64,000 nt of DNA from Caecitellus pseudoparvulus (GCA_965644315.1 CBFFRQ010000091.1:1-64000), one strand, 5' to 3'; shown: positions 30,101 through 39,821, counted from the first letter of the stretch. Program-made: numbers and translations. The notes: generated by a model not told the origin, from the letters alone.

Positions 30101-30691
30101 CAGCGTGGGGAAGCCTTGCGCCGCCAGGGGCGCCACCCACTCCGCAACGGACTTGGCGGGGACGCCCGCTGCGCGTGCTGCTGCTGCGTTGCCGCGGTCG
30201 TTGGTGAGGAGGAGGCAGGTTAGGGTGGACGGGGCCAGGCGGGCGTTGTACCACGCTGCCGCGATGCGGATGAGGCGGTCAGAGTAGTCGTTGGGGGACT
30301 CCCCTGCCTGCCGTGCTGAGTACGTCTCGCTGTGGTGCTGGTTGGGGAAGACGACGAAGCGCCGCTCGGGGTTGTGCACGAGGGCCGTGAGGCGTTTCGC
30401 CGCCACCGCACTGCGGCGCCGCGTTTCCTCCAGCACGGTGCCAGGGACAATGACGTCCCGCAGCGGCGCCACGTCGGTTTCCAGCATGTCCATTTGGTGC
30501 AGGACGACGTTCGTGTCCAGCATGAGGTACGTCTTGCCGTAGGGCGTGGGGGACAGCTGCACGGTGCCTGGCGTGCCTGCTTCGTCACCCGGCCCCCCCC
30601 ACGCAATGTCATCCCGCACGTACACCTCCCGCACGACCCGCATCATGCGCCCACGCCTGCTGCGGCGTGCAAAGGCCACTGTTGACCGCAT
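27191..30691 (-). CDS. DIS3: Exosome 3'-5' exoribonuclease DIS3/RRP44
   Basis: 1166 aa, single exon. N-terminus (MRSTVAFARRSRRG, then RVVREVYVRDDI) matches DIS3 starts. The PIN endonuclease domain begins near YLMLDTNVVLHQ (residues 55-66), two cold-shock domains follow, then the RNB exonuclease domain with the signature SIDPPGCKDIDDALH (about 525-540) and a C-terminal S1 domain (from about 960). It is the catalytic subunit of the RNA exosome. It is longer than the usual ~950 aa owing to Gly/Ala-rich insertions and a basic tail. The Cys-rich CR3 motif normally found right after RDDI is absent (here AWGGPGDEAGTPGT). The GCGGAAATC box lies 73 bp upstream. Confidence 0.93.
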   Translation of the reverse strand: MRSTVAFARRSRRGRMMRVVREVYVRDDIAWGGPGDEAGTPGTVQLSPTPYGKTYLMLDTNVVLHQMDMLETDVAPLRDVIVPGTVLEETRRRSAVAAKRLTALVHNPERRFVVFPNQHHSETYSARQAGESPNDYSDRLIRIAAAWYNARLAPSTLTCLLLTNDRGNAAAARAAGVPAKSVAEWVAPLAAQGFPTLAERAAAADAEVPGGEEGGGAGHRPRKYTDHWAPARVAAALQRGEVTQGTLRVSRDAWWRGTVLVPAAAAEAARGGGGRTRTPPPSAPGDSASELVAVAVGGRECLNRATQGDTVALRLFVEEGGGRGDTAAAAAAGPGPGAMTLPAKDQACLHQDAVEEEAEGGGGRREGRLRGEVVAILKRAWRPLAGSLELEGDVEEGGVFGKDGVDAGAAAAVSGGSTWAYFRPVDTSFPRIRIATRQQATLADKRIIVALDGWDAWSAWPRGHYVRTLGTIGDKATETAVVLAEHDIPPNEFSTAVLACLPPASWRITPENSAGRADLRHIDVCSIDPPGCKDIDDALHARVLTADEALAALAGDAAAGPTSRPPPGATLPPGVDEVWQLGVHIADVTHFVAAGSALDAEAAYRGNTTYLVERRLDMLPSLLTETLCSLNGAVDRFAFSVTWLVTPPPDLAILRVDFNKSIIHSRATMTYEQAQAKLDDGADSSPLAGTVRRLAAVARVLRRRRQAAGALSLASPEVRFRLDADTADPMDVSAYTLRETNKVVEEFMLLANIAVARRISEAFPRYALLRRHPTPPASSFDRLVAAAGAVGVPLDVSSNAALSRSLDAAGLPADDRSGAAAAAAGDALSPAAVAAADHREALRRANFNKLLRIVATRCMMQAVYFPSGELQPPEYAHYGLATPIYTHFTSPIRRYADVVVHRLLAAAVGIAPLPAAYESKDALRGVTDTLNTRHVNSQHAGRASTALYTAIFFDRRVTFEPALVMRLRPGALTVLVPQYGIEATVHLVPDKHSPEGGTLPAAATPAQHGYLITNEDHLALDDVAHTLTYTGPALDPVPLPGAKGCPPPPPQHVDAAALQVKVFDCVTVAMFVRRGAHHRRDLVVKVVDPPFHALAPILPPPHDERQVHGSEAVRILTAAGVPPAAVHMAPGVAEGLPEAPLPPQPDSAQAPKRGSKRRRRSSKGSA

Positions 30692-30763
30692 GGTTGAGCT
30701 GGGGCGCCGCTGGGCTTCGGCTTGCGGAGACCTGCCGGGGCACGCTCAGGTGCGGAACAAGGT

Positions 30764-30772
30764 GCGGAAATC
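30764..30772 (+). promoter_or_regulatory. GCGGAAATC motif upstream of DIS3
   Basis: One of eight exact GCGGAAATY copies in the window; 73 bp before the DIS3 start. Confidence 0.4.
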
Positions 30773-30885
30773 GCTTGCTGCCCCTCGCGCACGGCGCCTC
30801 TGCACCGCGCCTGGGCCTGCATGCAGCGCCAGCAAGAGCATGTGGTGCTCATGCAGAGAAGCTGCATTGGCGTGCGTGGGGCTTG

Positions 30886-32478
30886 TTAATTGTCACTGCC
30901 ACCCCACTGTGGCAGGGAGCAGCCGCCGTCGCCGCCCTGCGCCACCAGGCGCCGCCAGCACTCGTGTGTCTCCGCCACCACCGCCATGGAGTGCGGCACA
31001 TCCAGCACGCGCCCGTCAAAGGCAAAGGCATTCAGGTCAGGCCACTTGTACAGCGCCAGCCAGCGGTGCGCCGCCGCCAGTGCGCCGGGCAGGTGCAGCT
31101 GCACATCCTGGCTGCAGCTCAGCATGCCGGACATGGGGTCAGTCACCGCCACAGTCAGCAGCTTCCAGTCCATCTCCCCGCCGTCCACCATGGCCAGCAT
31201 GCCCAGGGGCTTGACCCGCACGACGGCGCCGGTGGGCCACGGCCGCGCCCCCAGGTCCAGCACATCCAGGGGGTCGCCGTCCCCCCCCACACCCGTGTCG
31301 CCGTGCACGTGAGCGGGGTCCTCCCACGTCTGCGGCAGGAAGCCGTAGTTGAAGGGCATGTCCCCCCACGTGTACAGGCGCGGGCGGCCGCCCTTGGTGT
31401 CCACTGCCAGCGGGTTCCACGGTTCGTCCAGGGCGCACTCCACCTTGGCCCGGCTCCACTTGGGGATCTCCGTCACCATGTTCAGCGTGCCGTCGTGGTT
31501 CTGCGGAGGGGGGGGAGGGGGGGTGCCATGCACTGCCAGGCGCAGGGGCGGCGGCGGCGGCGGTGTGCGTACCAGGAGAGGGATGTCGTGCCACGGCGAG
31601 ATGCGGCGGGGCGCCCCGCTGCCCCCGTCCCCGACGTCCCGCACAGTCCACAGCCCCGTGCCCTTGCCCGTGGCGATGGGCCCTGCGTCCGTGCTGGGGG
31701 GGGGGTCTGCCCCCTGCAGGGTGCGGATGAGGGGGGGTAGGTCCGGGTCCCGACCCCCCCCCACGGGCCCGGCGGCATTGTCCCACTGAAGCCCCCGACC
31801 GGGGGGAGGAGGGGGGGCGCCGGGAGACAGGGCTGCGGCAGCTGCGACGGGGTCCCACGGCGAGGGGGGCTGGGGGGGTGGCAGGGGGGTCAGTGCCGTG
31901 CCGTGCCAGGTGGGCGGCAGCGCCCCCCCCTCCTCCTCCCCCTGCAGCCCCCCCCTCGCCACGTGGGCCATGCGCCAGCCCAGGGAGGGGAAGGCCCCCC
32001 CCACCTCCACCGCCGTCAGGCGCCCCAGGGCGGCGTTCCCCGCCAGCGCCGCCACATGCTGCACCCGTGACAGCAGCGCCTTGACGCTGCTCTGCAGGGC
32101 GGTATCGGCGCTGGGGTCCTCTGGCGCCGCCCCGTCAGGCAGAGACGCCCAGAACATCATGAAGTCGTCGTAGTGCAGTTCCTCGCCCCCGAACAGCGCC
32201 GTGAAGGCGGGCGCCAGGGCGTCGGCGTCAGCAGCCTCCTGCAGGCCACGCGCTGCGGCGGCCAGTGAGCGGGGAGTCACGACGCCGGTGGTCCGGCCCG
32301 CCAGCACGGAGAAGACGTGCTCGCCCTGCACCGTGTGGGCCCTGCTCACGGGGGGCGTCCCCGCATCTGCCTCGTGACTGGCCAGCCCCCGCGGTAGCGG
32401 CGCAGAGGGGGGGGGGCGTGCTCGAGCGGTGAGCCGGGCGGCACGCCGCACTGTGTGTGCGGCTCGAGCAAGGGCCAT
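30886..32478 (-). CDS. Family I inorganic pyrophosphatase with N-terminal extension
   Basis: 530 aa from the Met at 32478 (MALARAAHTVRRAARL), a plausible mitochondrial or plastid targeting start. The catalytic domain occupies about residues 325-500: VTEIPKWSRAKVE, WNPLAVDTKGGRPR, NYGFLPQTWEDP, and the family I signature GDGDPLDVLD (near residue 400). It hydrolyses PPi to drive biosynthesis. Before it are about 320 extra residues: a helical segment GVVTPRSLAAAARGLQ ... EELHYDDFMMFWASLP that looks like a degenerate EF-hand pair, then a long Pro/Gly-rich linker. Canonical family I enzymes are about 175-290 aa, so the extension is unusual. It shares a divergent promoter with AP-4 mu. Confidence 0.9.
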   Translation of the reverse strand: MALARAAHTVRRAARLTARARPPPSAPLPRGLASHEADAGTPPVSRAHTVQGEHVFSVLAGRTTGVVTPRSLAAAARGLQEAADADALAPAFTALFGGEELHYDDFMMFWASLPDGAAPEDPSADTALQSSVKALLSRVQHVAALAGNAALGRLTAVEVGGAFPSLGWRMAHVARGGLQGEEEGGALPPTWHGTALTPLPPPQPPSPWDPVAAAAALSPGAPPPPPGRGLQWDNAAGPVGGGRDPDLPPLIRTLQGADPPPSTDAGPIATGKGTGLWTVRDVGDGGSGAPRRISPWHDIPLLVRTPPPPPPLRLAVHGTPPPPPPQNHDGTLNMVTEIPKWSRAKVECALDEPWNPLAVDTKGGRPRLYTWGDMPFNYGFLPQTWEDPAHVHGDTGVGGDGDPLDVLDLGARPWPTGAVVRVKPLGMLAMVDGGEMDWKLLTVAVTDPMSGMLSCSQDVQLHLPGALAAAHRWLALYKWPDLNAFAFDGRVLDVPHSMAVVAETHECWRRLVAQGGDGGCSLPQWGGSDN

Positions 32479-32602
32479 GCAGTGCAGGCGAGGCGAGGGG
32501 AAGGGGGACCGCGGACAGGGGCCGTGTGTGGCACCGTGTCTACCCGCCGTGGCGTTCTGGGCGGAAGGAGGGGGTGTTGGATTTTGCGGCGTGCAGTGCA
32601 CT

Positions 32603-32611
32603 GCGGAAATC
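32603..32611 (+). promoter_or_regulatory. GCGGAAATC motif in the PPase / AP-4 mu divergent promoter
   Basis: Exact motif copy between two divergent genes: 125 bp from the pyrophosphatase start and 170 bp from the AP-4 mu start. Confidence 0.4.
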
Positions 32612-32780
32612 GCAGCAGCGCGTCAGGCGTGCGATCCCGGCACTCCGGGCGCAGAGGCCACGCTGCCGCACAATTCAACGCCAGCCCTGACAAGTTGGTA
32701 CCTCACATTGGCCGACACGCAGTGGGTGGTCACTGCCGCCGAGTGCTGTGTCGCGCAGGGAGGCCAGCCCGCCCAGCGCC

Positions 32781-34342
32781 ATGGTGCTGTCCCAATTCTT
32801 CATCCTGTCGCCGCGTGGCGACGCCATCATCTACAAGGACTTCCGCGGCGAGTGCGACAAGGACACGTCCAACGTCTTCTTCCGCAAGGTCAAGCTGTGG
32901 AAGGGCGACGCGCCGCCCGTGTTTGTGCGTGGGCAGCAGCTTCGTTGGCGGCCGGCGTGGTGCAGTGCACCAGCGCGGGCACGCGGCTCCCTGCTCACCC
33001 CTGCACGGCGCGCTGCTGCGCCGCTGCACAGGAGGTGGACGGCACACACTTCCTGCACATCAAGCGTGGTGGGCTGCTGTTCCTGGTGACGACCAAGGTG
33101 CGCTCCGGAGCAGAGTGGCGTGCAGCGCAGGGCGCCCACACCCACGCCCCCCCTCCCTGGCCGCCACAGTTCAATGTCTCCCCCGCCTTCACCCTGGAGT
33201 TGCTGGACCGCACGACGAAGGTGTTCAAGGACTACTGCGGCGTGTTGACGGAGGAGAGCATCCGCAAGAACTTCATCCTGGTGTACGAGCTGCTGGACGA
33301 GATGGTAGATGACGGGCACGTGCAGGGCACCAGCAGCGACCTGCTGAAGAGCCACGTGCACAACGAGCCAGTGGCGGTGGCGGCGGCCGCCTCCAAGGGC
33401 GCCGGCCTGCGCTTCGGCGCCTCCAAGACCGTCTCCGCGTCCGCCGTGCAGCGCCCCATCAGCATCATGGCCACCAGCAAGGGCAAGAAGAACGAAATTT
33501 TCGTGGACGTCCTGGAGCGCCTCACAGTGCTGTTCAACTCGTCGGGGTACATGATCAACTCCTCCATCGACGGCTGCATCCAGATGAAGAGCTACCTGTC
33601 GGGGAACCCCCCCCTGCGCCTGGCCCTGAACGAGGACCTGCAGGTTGGTAAAGACACCGCTGGCGGGTACGGCACGGGCGTCGTGCTGGATGACTGCAAC
33701 TTCCACGAGTGCGTGGACGTGTCCGAGTTCGACTCGGACCGGTGCCTGTCCCTGAAGCCGCCCGACGGCGAGTTCGTCGTCATGAACTACCGCATGACCT
33801 CTGACTTCCGCGCGCCCTTCCGCGTGACACCCATCGTGGAGGAGGTGTCCGCCACCAAGCTGGAGCTGGTGCTGAAGGTGCGCGCCGACATCCCCAGCCG
33901 CAACTACGGCGCCAACGTCACCGTGCGCTTCCCCACGCCCCGCGCCGCCACGTCTGTGAAGCCCGTCCTGGCCCCTGCCACGGGCACCAAGACGTCATCC
34001 ACCGCCGTCGCGGCTGCCGCGGCGGGGTCGGGCGGCGGCGGCGCAGCGGGGGGGCAGGTGGCGGAGTACTTGGCGAAGGAGAAGGAGGTGGCGTGGCAGA
34101 TCAAGAAGCTGCAGGGGGGCACGGAGGCCACCCTGCGCACGAAGATCTCCCTGCCACACGGATCGGGTGGGAGCGCCCGCAAGGAGCTGGGCCCCATCAC
34201 ACTCTCCTTCGAGGTGCCCATGTACAACGTCAGCAACGTGAACGTGCGGTACCTGCGCATTGCAGAGGCCTCCAAGAGCTACAAGCCCCAGCGCTGGGTG
34301 CGGTACGTCACGCAGAGCAGCAGCTACGTCAGCCGGCTGTGA
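32781..34342 (+). CDS. AP4M1: AP-4 adaptor complex mu subunit
   Basis: Exons 32781-32924, 33032-33097 and 33170-34342 give 460 aa, matching the usual ~450. Start MVLSQFFILSPRGD followed by IIYKDFRGE is the AP-4 mu hallmark (other mu subunits begin differently). The longin domain runs over about residues 1-140 (NFILVYELLDEMVDDGHVQ). The mu homology domain covers about 190-460 (FVDVLERLTVLFNSSG ... RWVRYVTQSSSYVSRL) and binds cargo tyrosine signals. AP-4 sorts cargo at the trans-Golgi network. Both introns (107 and 72 bp) start GTGCG and end CAG, phase 0. A Gly/Ala-rich loop lies in the homology domain. The gene is followed by MMSDH after 108 bp. Confidence 0.92.
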
Positions 34343-34450
34343 GGGAGGGGGGGGGTTGAGCAATGCACCCACTGCGGCAGCGGCGTCACTTTCCACGAGA
34401 AACGCCTCCGTCCCCCGCTTGCCCCCGCAACGGTCTGCACTGTGCCAACC

Positions 34451-36265
34451 ATGCTGACTTCCGCCATCTCCCGCACCGTCGGCGCAGCGGGCAGGGCCGG
34501 CGCCCTGTCTGCTGCTGCCCGGGCCATGTCCACTTCTGCCGTGCGTGCGCGAGGGCTTGGTGCCGGGGCAGGCTGTGCAGTGCACACACACATGGTCCCT
34601 GCTCACGCCACAGCCCACGACGAAGATGTACATCAACGGCGAGTTCGTGGACAGTGTGTCGGACAAGAAGATCCCCATTCACAACCCCGTGCGTGGTGCC
34701 GGCGCAGGTGCAGTGCACTTGGGCGCCACCACCACCCCCCCCCCCCCCACACGCCACTCCACCTGCCCACCTCAGGCCACCAACGAAGTCATCGGGTACA
34801 CGCCTGAGAGCACGCAGAGTGAGGTGCGTCGTGCACCTGCGCGCCTGCCCAAAGCAGCCGCCATCGCGCTCCCTTCCCTCACGCCCCGCAGATGGAGTCG
34901 GCAGTGGAGGCAGCGGCGGCCGCCTTCCCTGCCTGGCGCGACACGCCCGTGCAGACGCGCGTGCGGGTGTACCTCAAGTACCAGCAGCTCATCCGGGAGC
35001 ACATGGACGAGGTGGCAGCCCTCATCACGGCAGAGCAGGGCAAGACGCTGGCTGACGCGCGCGGGGACGTCTTCCGGGGGCTGGAGGTGGTGGAGCACAC
35101 CTGCTCGGCAGCCACCCTGACCATGGGGGAGACGCAGGAGAACCTGGCGCAGTACGTGGACACGTACTCCTACCGCCAGCCGCTGGGCGTGTGTGCCGGC
35201 ATCACGCCCTTCAACTTCCCCGCCATGATCCCCCTGTGGATGTTCCCCCTGGCCACCGCCTGCGGCAACACGTACGTCATGAAGCCGTCTGAGCGGGACC
35301 CCGGCGCCACCATGCGCCTGGTGGAGCTGGCGGAGGAGGCGGGCCTGCCCCGCGGCGTCCTGAACGTCATCCACGGCGGGCACGACGCCGTGAACTTCGT
35401 CTGCGACGCGCCCGACATCAAGGCCGTCTCGTTCGTGGGCGGCAACGCGGCGGGAGAGCACATCTTTGCGCGGGGCACGGCCACCGGCAAGCGCGTGCAG
35501 AGCAACATGGGCGCCAAGAACCACGGCGTCATCATGCCGGACGCCGACAAGGAGACGGTGCTGAACGCGCTGGTGGGGTCGGCCTTTGGCGCGGCGGGGC
35601 AGCGGTGCATGGCCCTGTCCACGGCCGTGTTCGTGGGGGAGACGGTGGAGTGGATCCCCGAGATCGCCGAGCGCGCCGCGGCGCTCAAGGTGGGCCCCGG
35701 CACGGAGGAGGGCGTGGACGTGGGGCCCATGATTTCCCCTGCCGCCCTGGCCCGGGCGAAGGACCTCATCCAGGCGGGTGTGGACGGCGGCGCGGAGCTG
35801 CTGCTGGACGGGCGGGGCGTCGTGGTGCCGGGGTACGAGGGCGGCAACTGGCTGGGCCCCACCCTGCTGCGTGGCGTGGCGCCGGGCAACCCCGCGTACG
35901 ACCAGGAGATCTTCGGGCCCGTCCTCGTCACGACGGCGGTGGACAGCCTGGAGGGCGCCCTGGACCTCATCGCCGGCAACCCGTACGGGAACGGCTGCGC
36001 CATCTTCACCAAGGACGGCGCCGTGGCGCGCAAGTTCCAGCACGAGGTGGCCTGTGGCCAGGTGGGCGTGAACGTGCCCATCCCCGTGCCGCTGCCCTTC
36101 TTCTCCTTCACCGGCTCCCGCGGCTCCTTCCGTGGGGACGTCAACTTCTACGGCAAGGACGGCGCGCGCTTCTTCACGCAGACCAAGACCATCACCTCTG
36201 CCTGGCGCTACGACCAGAGCAGCGTCGGCCTGTCCACGTCTATGCCCCTGCTGGGCGGCAAGTGA
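34451..36265 (+). CDS. ALDH6A1: Methylmalonate-semialdehyde dehydrogenase, mitochondrial
   Basis: Exons 34451-34540, 34614-34688, 34776-34823 and 34892-36265 give 528 aa, close to the family's ~535. The first exon ([20 protein letters not shown]) is an Arg/Ser/Ala-rich mitochondrial presequence. Exon 2 has [10 protein letters not shown] and exon 4 the CoA-type ALDH core: [18 protein letters not shown], the cofactor loop [12 protein letters not shown] and the catalytic Cys in [12 protein letters not shown] (about residue 309). It converts methylmalonate and malonate semialdehydes to propionyl- and acetyl-CoA in valine and thymine breakdown. All three introns (73, 87, 68 bp) start GTGCGT and are phase 0. 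Its stop lies 28 bp from that of the convergent importin gene. Confidence 0.94.
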
Positions 36266-36293
36266 GCCACCGCGCAGGCGCCCAATGCATTGC

Positions 36294-39200
36294 TCAGGCA
36301 CTGCCCGCCGCCGCCCCCGCCAGCGCCTCCGCCACCACGGCCCGCGCTGTGGTGTCGTCGGCAGCCTCTTGCCGTGCCCGCGTCGCCCGGTCGTGCACGT
36401 GGCAGAAGATGTCGAACAGCTCCCCCGGCGCCTTCTCCGTCAGCAGGTCCTGCACGAACTGCCGCTGGCCCTGGTCCCAGGAGATGGTGCCGGGGGGCAT
36501 GGTGCCTGCCCGCAGGCTGGCCCACACGGCCGCCTCCAGCTGTGCCGCCGGCACCACGTCAGCCAGGCTCAGCCACACGTCGGAGAGGGGGGACTCGTAC
36601 CGCCGCAGGACCTGCTCCGGCACGCCCCCCATGACGGCAGACAGGAGGATGTCCACCAGCTGGGGGGCCAGGGGCTGCAGCACCGCCCACAGGGCCCCCG
36701 CCTGCGCACTGGTGTCGCCGCCCAGCGCCTTGTCCAGGTGGATGGAGAGGAAGTTGCACCAGAAGGCGCACACCTCCCGCCCCAGCGTCTGGTCCGCCGT
36801 CAGCAGGCACACCATGGCGAAGTTCAGGGCGGTGCTGATGCTGGGCGCAGACAGGTATGCCCGGGGGCAGGACAGGGTGGCCTGGCTGTGCACGCGCAGC
36901 AGGTCCCCCGCCACGTCCGGGTGGCAGTTGATGCGCAGGAGGCCGCCCGCGACGGCTGCCCGCGTGGCGGGGTCCAGGCACATGGCCCCCACTTGCACCT
37001 CCCGCAGGGCGTTCACGGGGTCCGCCGCCACGCCGTCAGCCAGCTCCGCCGCCACGCCGTCAGCCAGGGGCAGCAGGGGTAGCAGCGCGGCGCACCGGGT
37101 TGTCAGGCGCTCCACGAGGGCCATGAAGAAGGGCGCCGTGTCCGCCACTCCGCCGAAGCGCGACATGAGGGAGGCACAGAGGTGCACGAAGCCCATGGGC
37201 ACGAGCAGGGGCGCCTCGGGGTGCACCAGGGGCGACGTCAGGCGCAGCAGGGTGACGGCGTCGGCGTCGGGGGGCACGGGCACGAGGGCCCTCAGGCGGT
37301 CTTCACCCCCCAGCTTGGCCAGGTGCCCCTGCACCGTCAGTGCCACGCCGTCGTCCACGCGCTGGGCGGCGAACTGCAGCACCGCCTCCAGGACACAGCC
37401 CCCCCCCTTGTTGGCGCCAATGACGCAGTGCTTGATGAGGCGGGCCAGGTCCTCCTGCACCTCCGTGCTGGGGGCGCAGCCCTGCCCCACCGCCTGCAGC
37501 AGGGGCCACACCTCCTGCAGCGCGTCCAGCGCGGGGTGCTTGGGGCCGCTGTGCCCCTGCACCGTCAGCGTCATGCGGTACGGCTGGAACTCGTCGCTGC
37601 GGCTGACCTCGATCACCACCGCGCACATGCGGCGCAAGCAGTCCACCACCCGCTCACACAGCGCCGGGGACAGCGCGCTCACGCTGCGAAGGTCCCCCTC
37701 CCCGCCACCACCCAGCGCACTCAGCGCGCTCTGTGGCGTGCCCAGCGCCACAGCCGACGCGAGGGGAGCGCGCACGATGTCCCGCAGGGCCGCCACAGGC
37801 GGCTGCAGCAGGGCCATGAAGGCTTCCCGCTGGGCTACTTCGCCCTCCCGAGCGATGGCCAGGCGCGCAGCGGCCCGGGTGAGGTACTCATGGCGCCCCA
37901 GTGGCACCGCGGCCGCGAGAGGGGCCAGCGTGGTCAGGGCGTCGGGGGGCAGTTGCCGCCCCGCATCAATGGCCAGGTCCAAGCAGGCGGCACAGGCGGC
38001 CTTGAAGAAGGGCACGGTGTCCGCCGCCGACGCGCCGGCAGCCTGGATAAGGGACAAGGCATGCAGGACCAGGCCCCAGCACTCGTGCAGGGGGGCGGGG
38101 TCCCCCCCCACCGCCCGCCGCGCCAGCCACCGCGAGCCCGCACCCACCAGCCCGAACACCGCCTGCAGCATGCGGGGGTGGGAGGGCAGCGACGCCAGCA
38201 CCCGCTGCCGCAGCAGGCGGGGCATGACGCTGTCCTCTGTCAGCGGCAGCTGCCGCAGGATGTGCTGCAGCGCGAACACCGCCACCTCCACCGCCTGCCA
38301 GGACCCGGGATTCAGCCGCAGGGGCGTGGCCTCCGCCGCCGCCGCCAGCCCCGCGTCACCCTTGCTGGCCACCGCTGCGAGGGCTTGGTCTCGCGGGGCG
38401 TCAGGTGACACGGAGCCCACCGCCCCCGCCAGGGCCACCTGCTGCTCCAGGAACGCCACCACGACGCCCAGCACGTGCTGCACGTCTGCCACGCGGCAGC
38501 AGTCCACCAGGATGTCCCTGTGGCTCAGGCGTGCCTCCAGAATGAAGTCCTTCTGCACATCTGCCGGCTCGCTATCCCACCCCCTGCAGCAGGCAGCCAC
38601 GCCCAGCATGTCCCTGGCCAGGCGCAGGGCGATGGGCGCCAGCAGCGGCCGCCGCCCGTTCATGTCCTTGGCGCTCAGGCGGCTGAACTCGGCGCCCAGC
38701 GCGTTCCAGAACTCCAGAACTTGCCGGGAAATGTCGTCGTCCTCCGCCGCCAGCGGCGCCAGGCACACGTCGCACACTGCCGTGACGTCCCCGCCGTTGG
38801 CCGTGGACAGGATGAAGGGGACAAAGGCCACGCCCAGGGCGTTGAAGATGCGTGCCAGGCCCACGGCGCTCTCGACGTCTTCCCGACCCATGGCGGCGGT
38901 GAAGGCGGGGCCCAGCGCCAGCACCTGCGGCACGATGTGGCCGATCATGGCCGCATCCCGCTCGGGGTCCCTGTACCGGTGCAACATGTCAATGATGACG
39001 CTGACACAGGCGTCGAAGAGGCTGGGCGAGGCGAGGGCTGCGAACACCGCTGCAGGCAGGGCACTGCCGGCCAGTACGTCAGGCGGCATGTCTGCGTACT
39101 GCACCCACTCCCCCAGGCACTCCAGGCAGGCGGTGGCCAGGGTGGCATCCCCCCCCACGGCCGCAAAGGCGCCTTCCAGGACACGGCAGACCAGGGGCGT

Positions 39201-39821
39201 GTCACGCGCCAGCTGCCGCGAGAGGGCTTCCTTGGCGTCGGGGTGGGGGCCTGTCCGCCGCACGCCGCACTCGAAGGGCAAGTCGCGTAATACGGTGACC
39301 AGCCCCGGCACGCCTGCCGCCTGCAGCGTCACGGCGCCGCCGCCCCCCGCCACCCCCCCAAACAACTCCACCAAACTCGCCACGACGTTCGGCCACTGCT
39401 GACTCAACTGCACCGCCAGTGCAGCCACAGTCGCACCCAGCGACCGCCGGGCCACCCGCAGCTGAGGGTGGGCGCACGCCGCCGCCAGGGACCGCAGCAC
39501 CCGCCCCCGCAACTCCAGCAGCTGCGCGGGGGTCATGTCAGCGGCGTCGAAGCGCACCTTCTCATGCAGGGTGTTCCCCGCGAACAGCAGCAGGACGGGG
39601 CTGTTGGCCTGCGTCGGCGCCGCCACGGTGGCGTCCAGCAGGGCCAGCGCCACGCTCCACGCGCTGGCCTCCTGCCGAAACTTGCGCAGGGTCATCTCGA
39701 TGGCTTTGCGCCGCGCATTGCCGCACTGCCCAGAGCTCGCCTGCACCACCAGGCTACTCATGGTCTGCACATGCTGCTGCAGGGTGGACCCTTGCGGCCC
39801 GGCCTGGCCGCCCGTCGCCAT
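36294..39821 (-). CDS. Importin-beta family receptor, transportin-3/Mtr10-like
   Basis: 1175 aa from the Met at 39821 (MATGGQAGPQG), a single exon. The N-terminus has the importin-beta start pattern: helices with KAIEMTLRKFRQEASAW ... LLLFAGNTLHEKV, resembling transportin-3/importin-13, followed by an all-helical HEAT-repeat solenoid over the whole length. Such receptors carry SR-rich splicing factors or tRNA-binding cargo into the nucleus under Ran control. Usual length is about 920-960; here insertions enlarge it, including a tandem in-frame LADGVAAE duplication (about 37020-37075). An upstream in-frame Met would add 165 low-complexity residues and is unlikely. Transportin-3 versus importin-13 is not settled. 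Confidence 0.82.
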   Translation of the reverse strand: MATGGQAGPQGSTLQQHVQTMSSLVVQASSGQCGNARRKAIEMTLRKFRQEASAWSVALALLDATVAAPTQANSPVLLLFAGNTLHEKVRFDAADMTPAQLLELRGRVLRSLAAACAHPQLRVARRSLGATVAALAVQLSQQWPNVVASLVELFGGVAGGGGAVTLQAAGVPGLVTVLRDLPFECGVRRTGPHPDAKEALSRQLARDTPLVCRVLEGAFAAVGGDATLATACLECLGEWVQYADMPPDVLAGSALPAAVFAALASPSLFDACVSVIIDMLHRYRDPERDAAMIGHIVPQVLALGPAFTAAMGREDVESAVGLARIFNALGVAFVPFILSTANGGDVTAVCDVCLAPLAAEDDDISRQVLEFWNALGAEFSRLSAKDMNGRRPLLAPIALRLARDMLGVAACCRGWDSEPADVQKDFILEARLSHRDILVDCCRVADVQHVLGVVVAFLEQQVALAGAVGSVSPDAPRDQALAAVASKGDAGLAAAAEATPLRLNPGSWQAVEVAVFALQHILRQLPLTEDSVMPRLLRQRVLASLPSHPRMLQAVFGLVGAGSRWLARRAVGGDPAPLHECWGLVLHALSLIQAAGASAADTVPFFKAACAACLDLAIDAGRQLPPDALTTLAPLAAAVPLGRHEYLTRAAARLAIAREGEVAQREAFMALLQPPVAALRDIVRAPLASAVALGTPQSALSALGGGGEGDLRSVSALSPALCERVVDCLRRMCAVVIEVSRSDEFQPYRMTLTVQGHSGPKHPALDALQEVWPLLQAVGQGCAPSTEVQEDLARLIKHCVIGANKGGGCVLEAVLQFAAQRVDDGVALTVQGHLAKLGGEDRLRALVPVPPDADAVTLLRLTSPLVHPEAPLLVPMGFVHLCASLMSRFGGVADTAPFFMALVERLTTRCAALLPLLPLADGVAAELADGVAADPVNALREVQVGAMCLDPATRAAVAGGLLRINCHPDVAGDLLRVHSQATLSCPRAYLSAPSISTALNFAMVCLLTADQTLGREVCAFWCNFLSIHLDKALGGDTSAQAGALWAVLQPLAPQLVDILLSAVMGGVPEQVLRRYESPLSDVWLSLADVVPAAQLEAAVWASLRAGTMPPGTISWDQGQRQFVQDLLTEKAPGELFDIFCHVHDRATRARQEAADDTTARAVVAEALAGAAAGSA

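Noticed and set aside
27368-30223. 951-aa plus-strand ORF
   Set aside because: Exact antisense of DIS3; low-complexity His/Gly/Val sequence with no motif.
35605-39402. 1265-aa plus-strand ORF
   Set aside because: Its first part is a shifted frame of the MMSDH gene and the rest is the antisense of the importin gene; long shadows are expected at this GC content.
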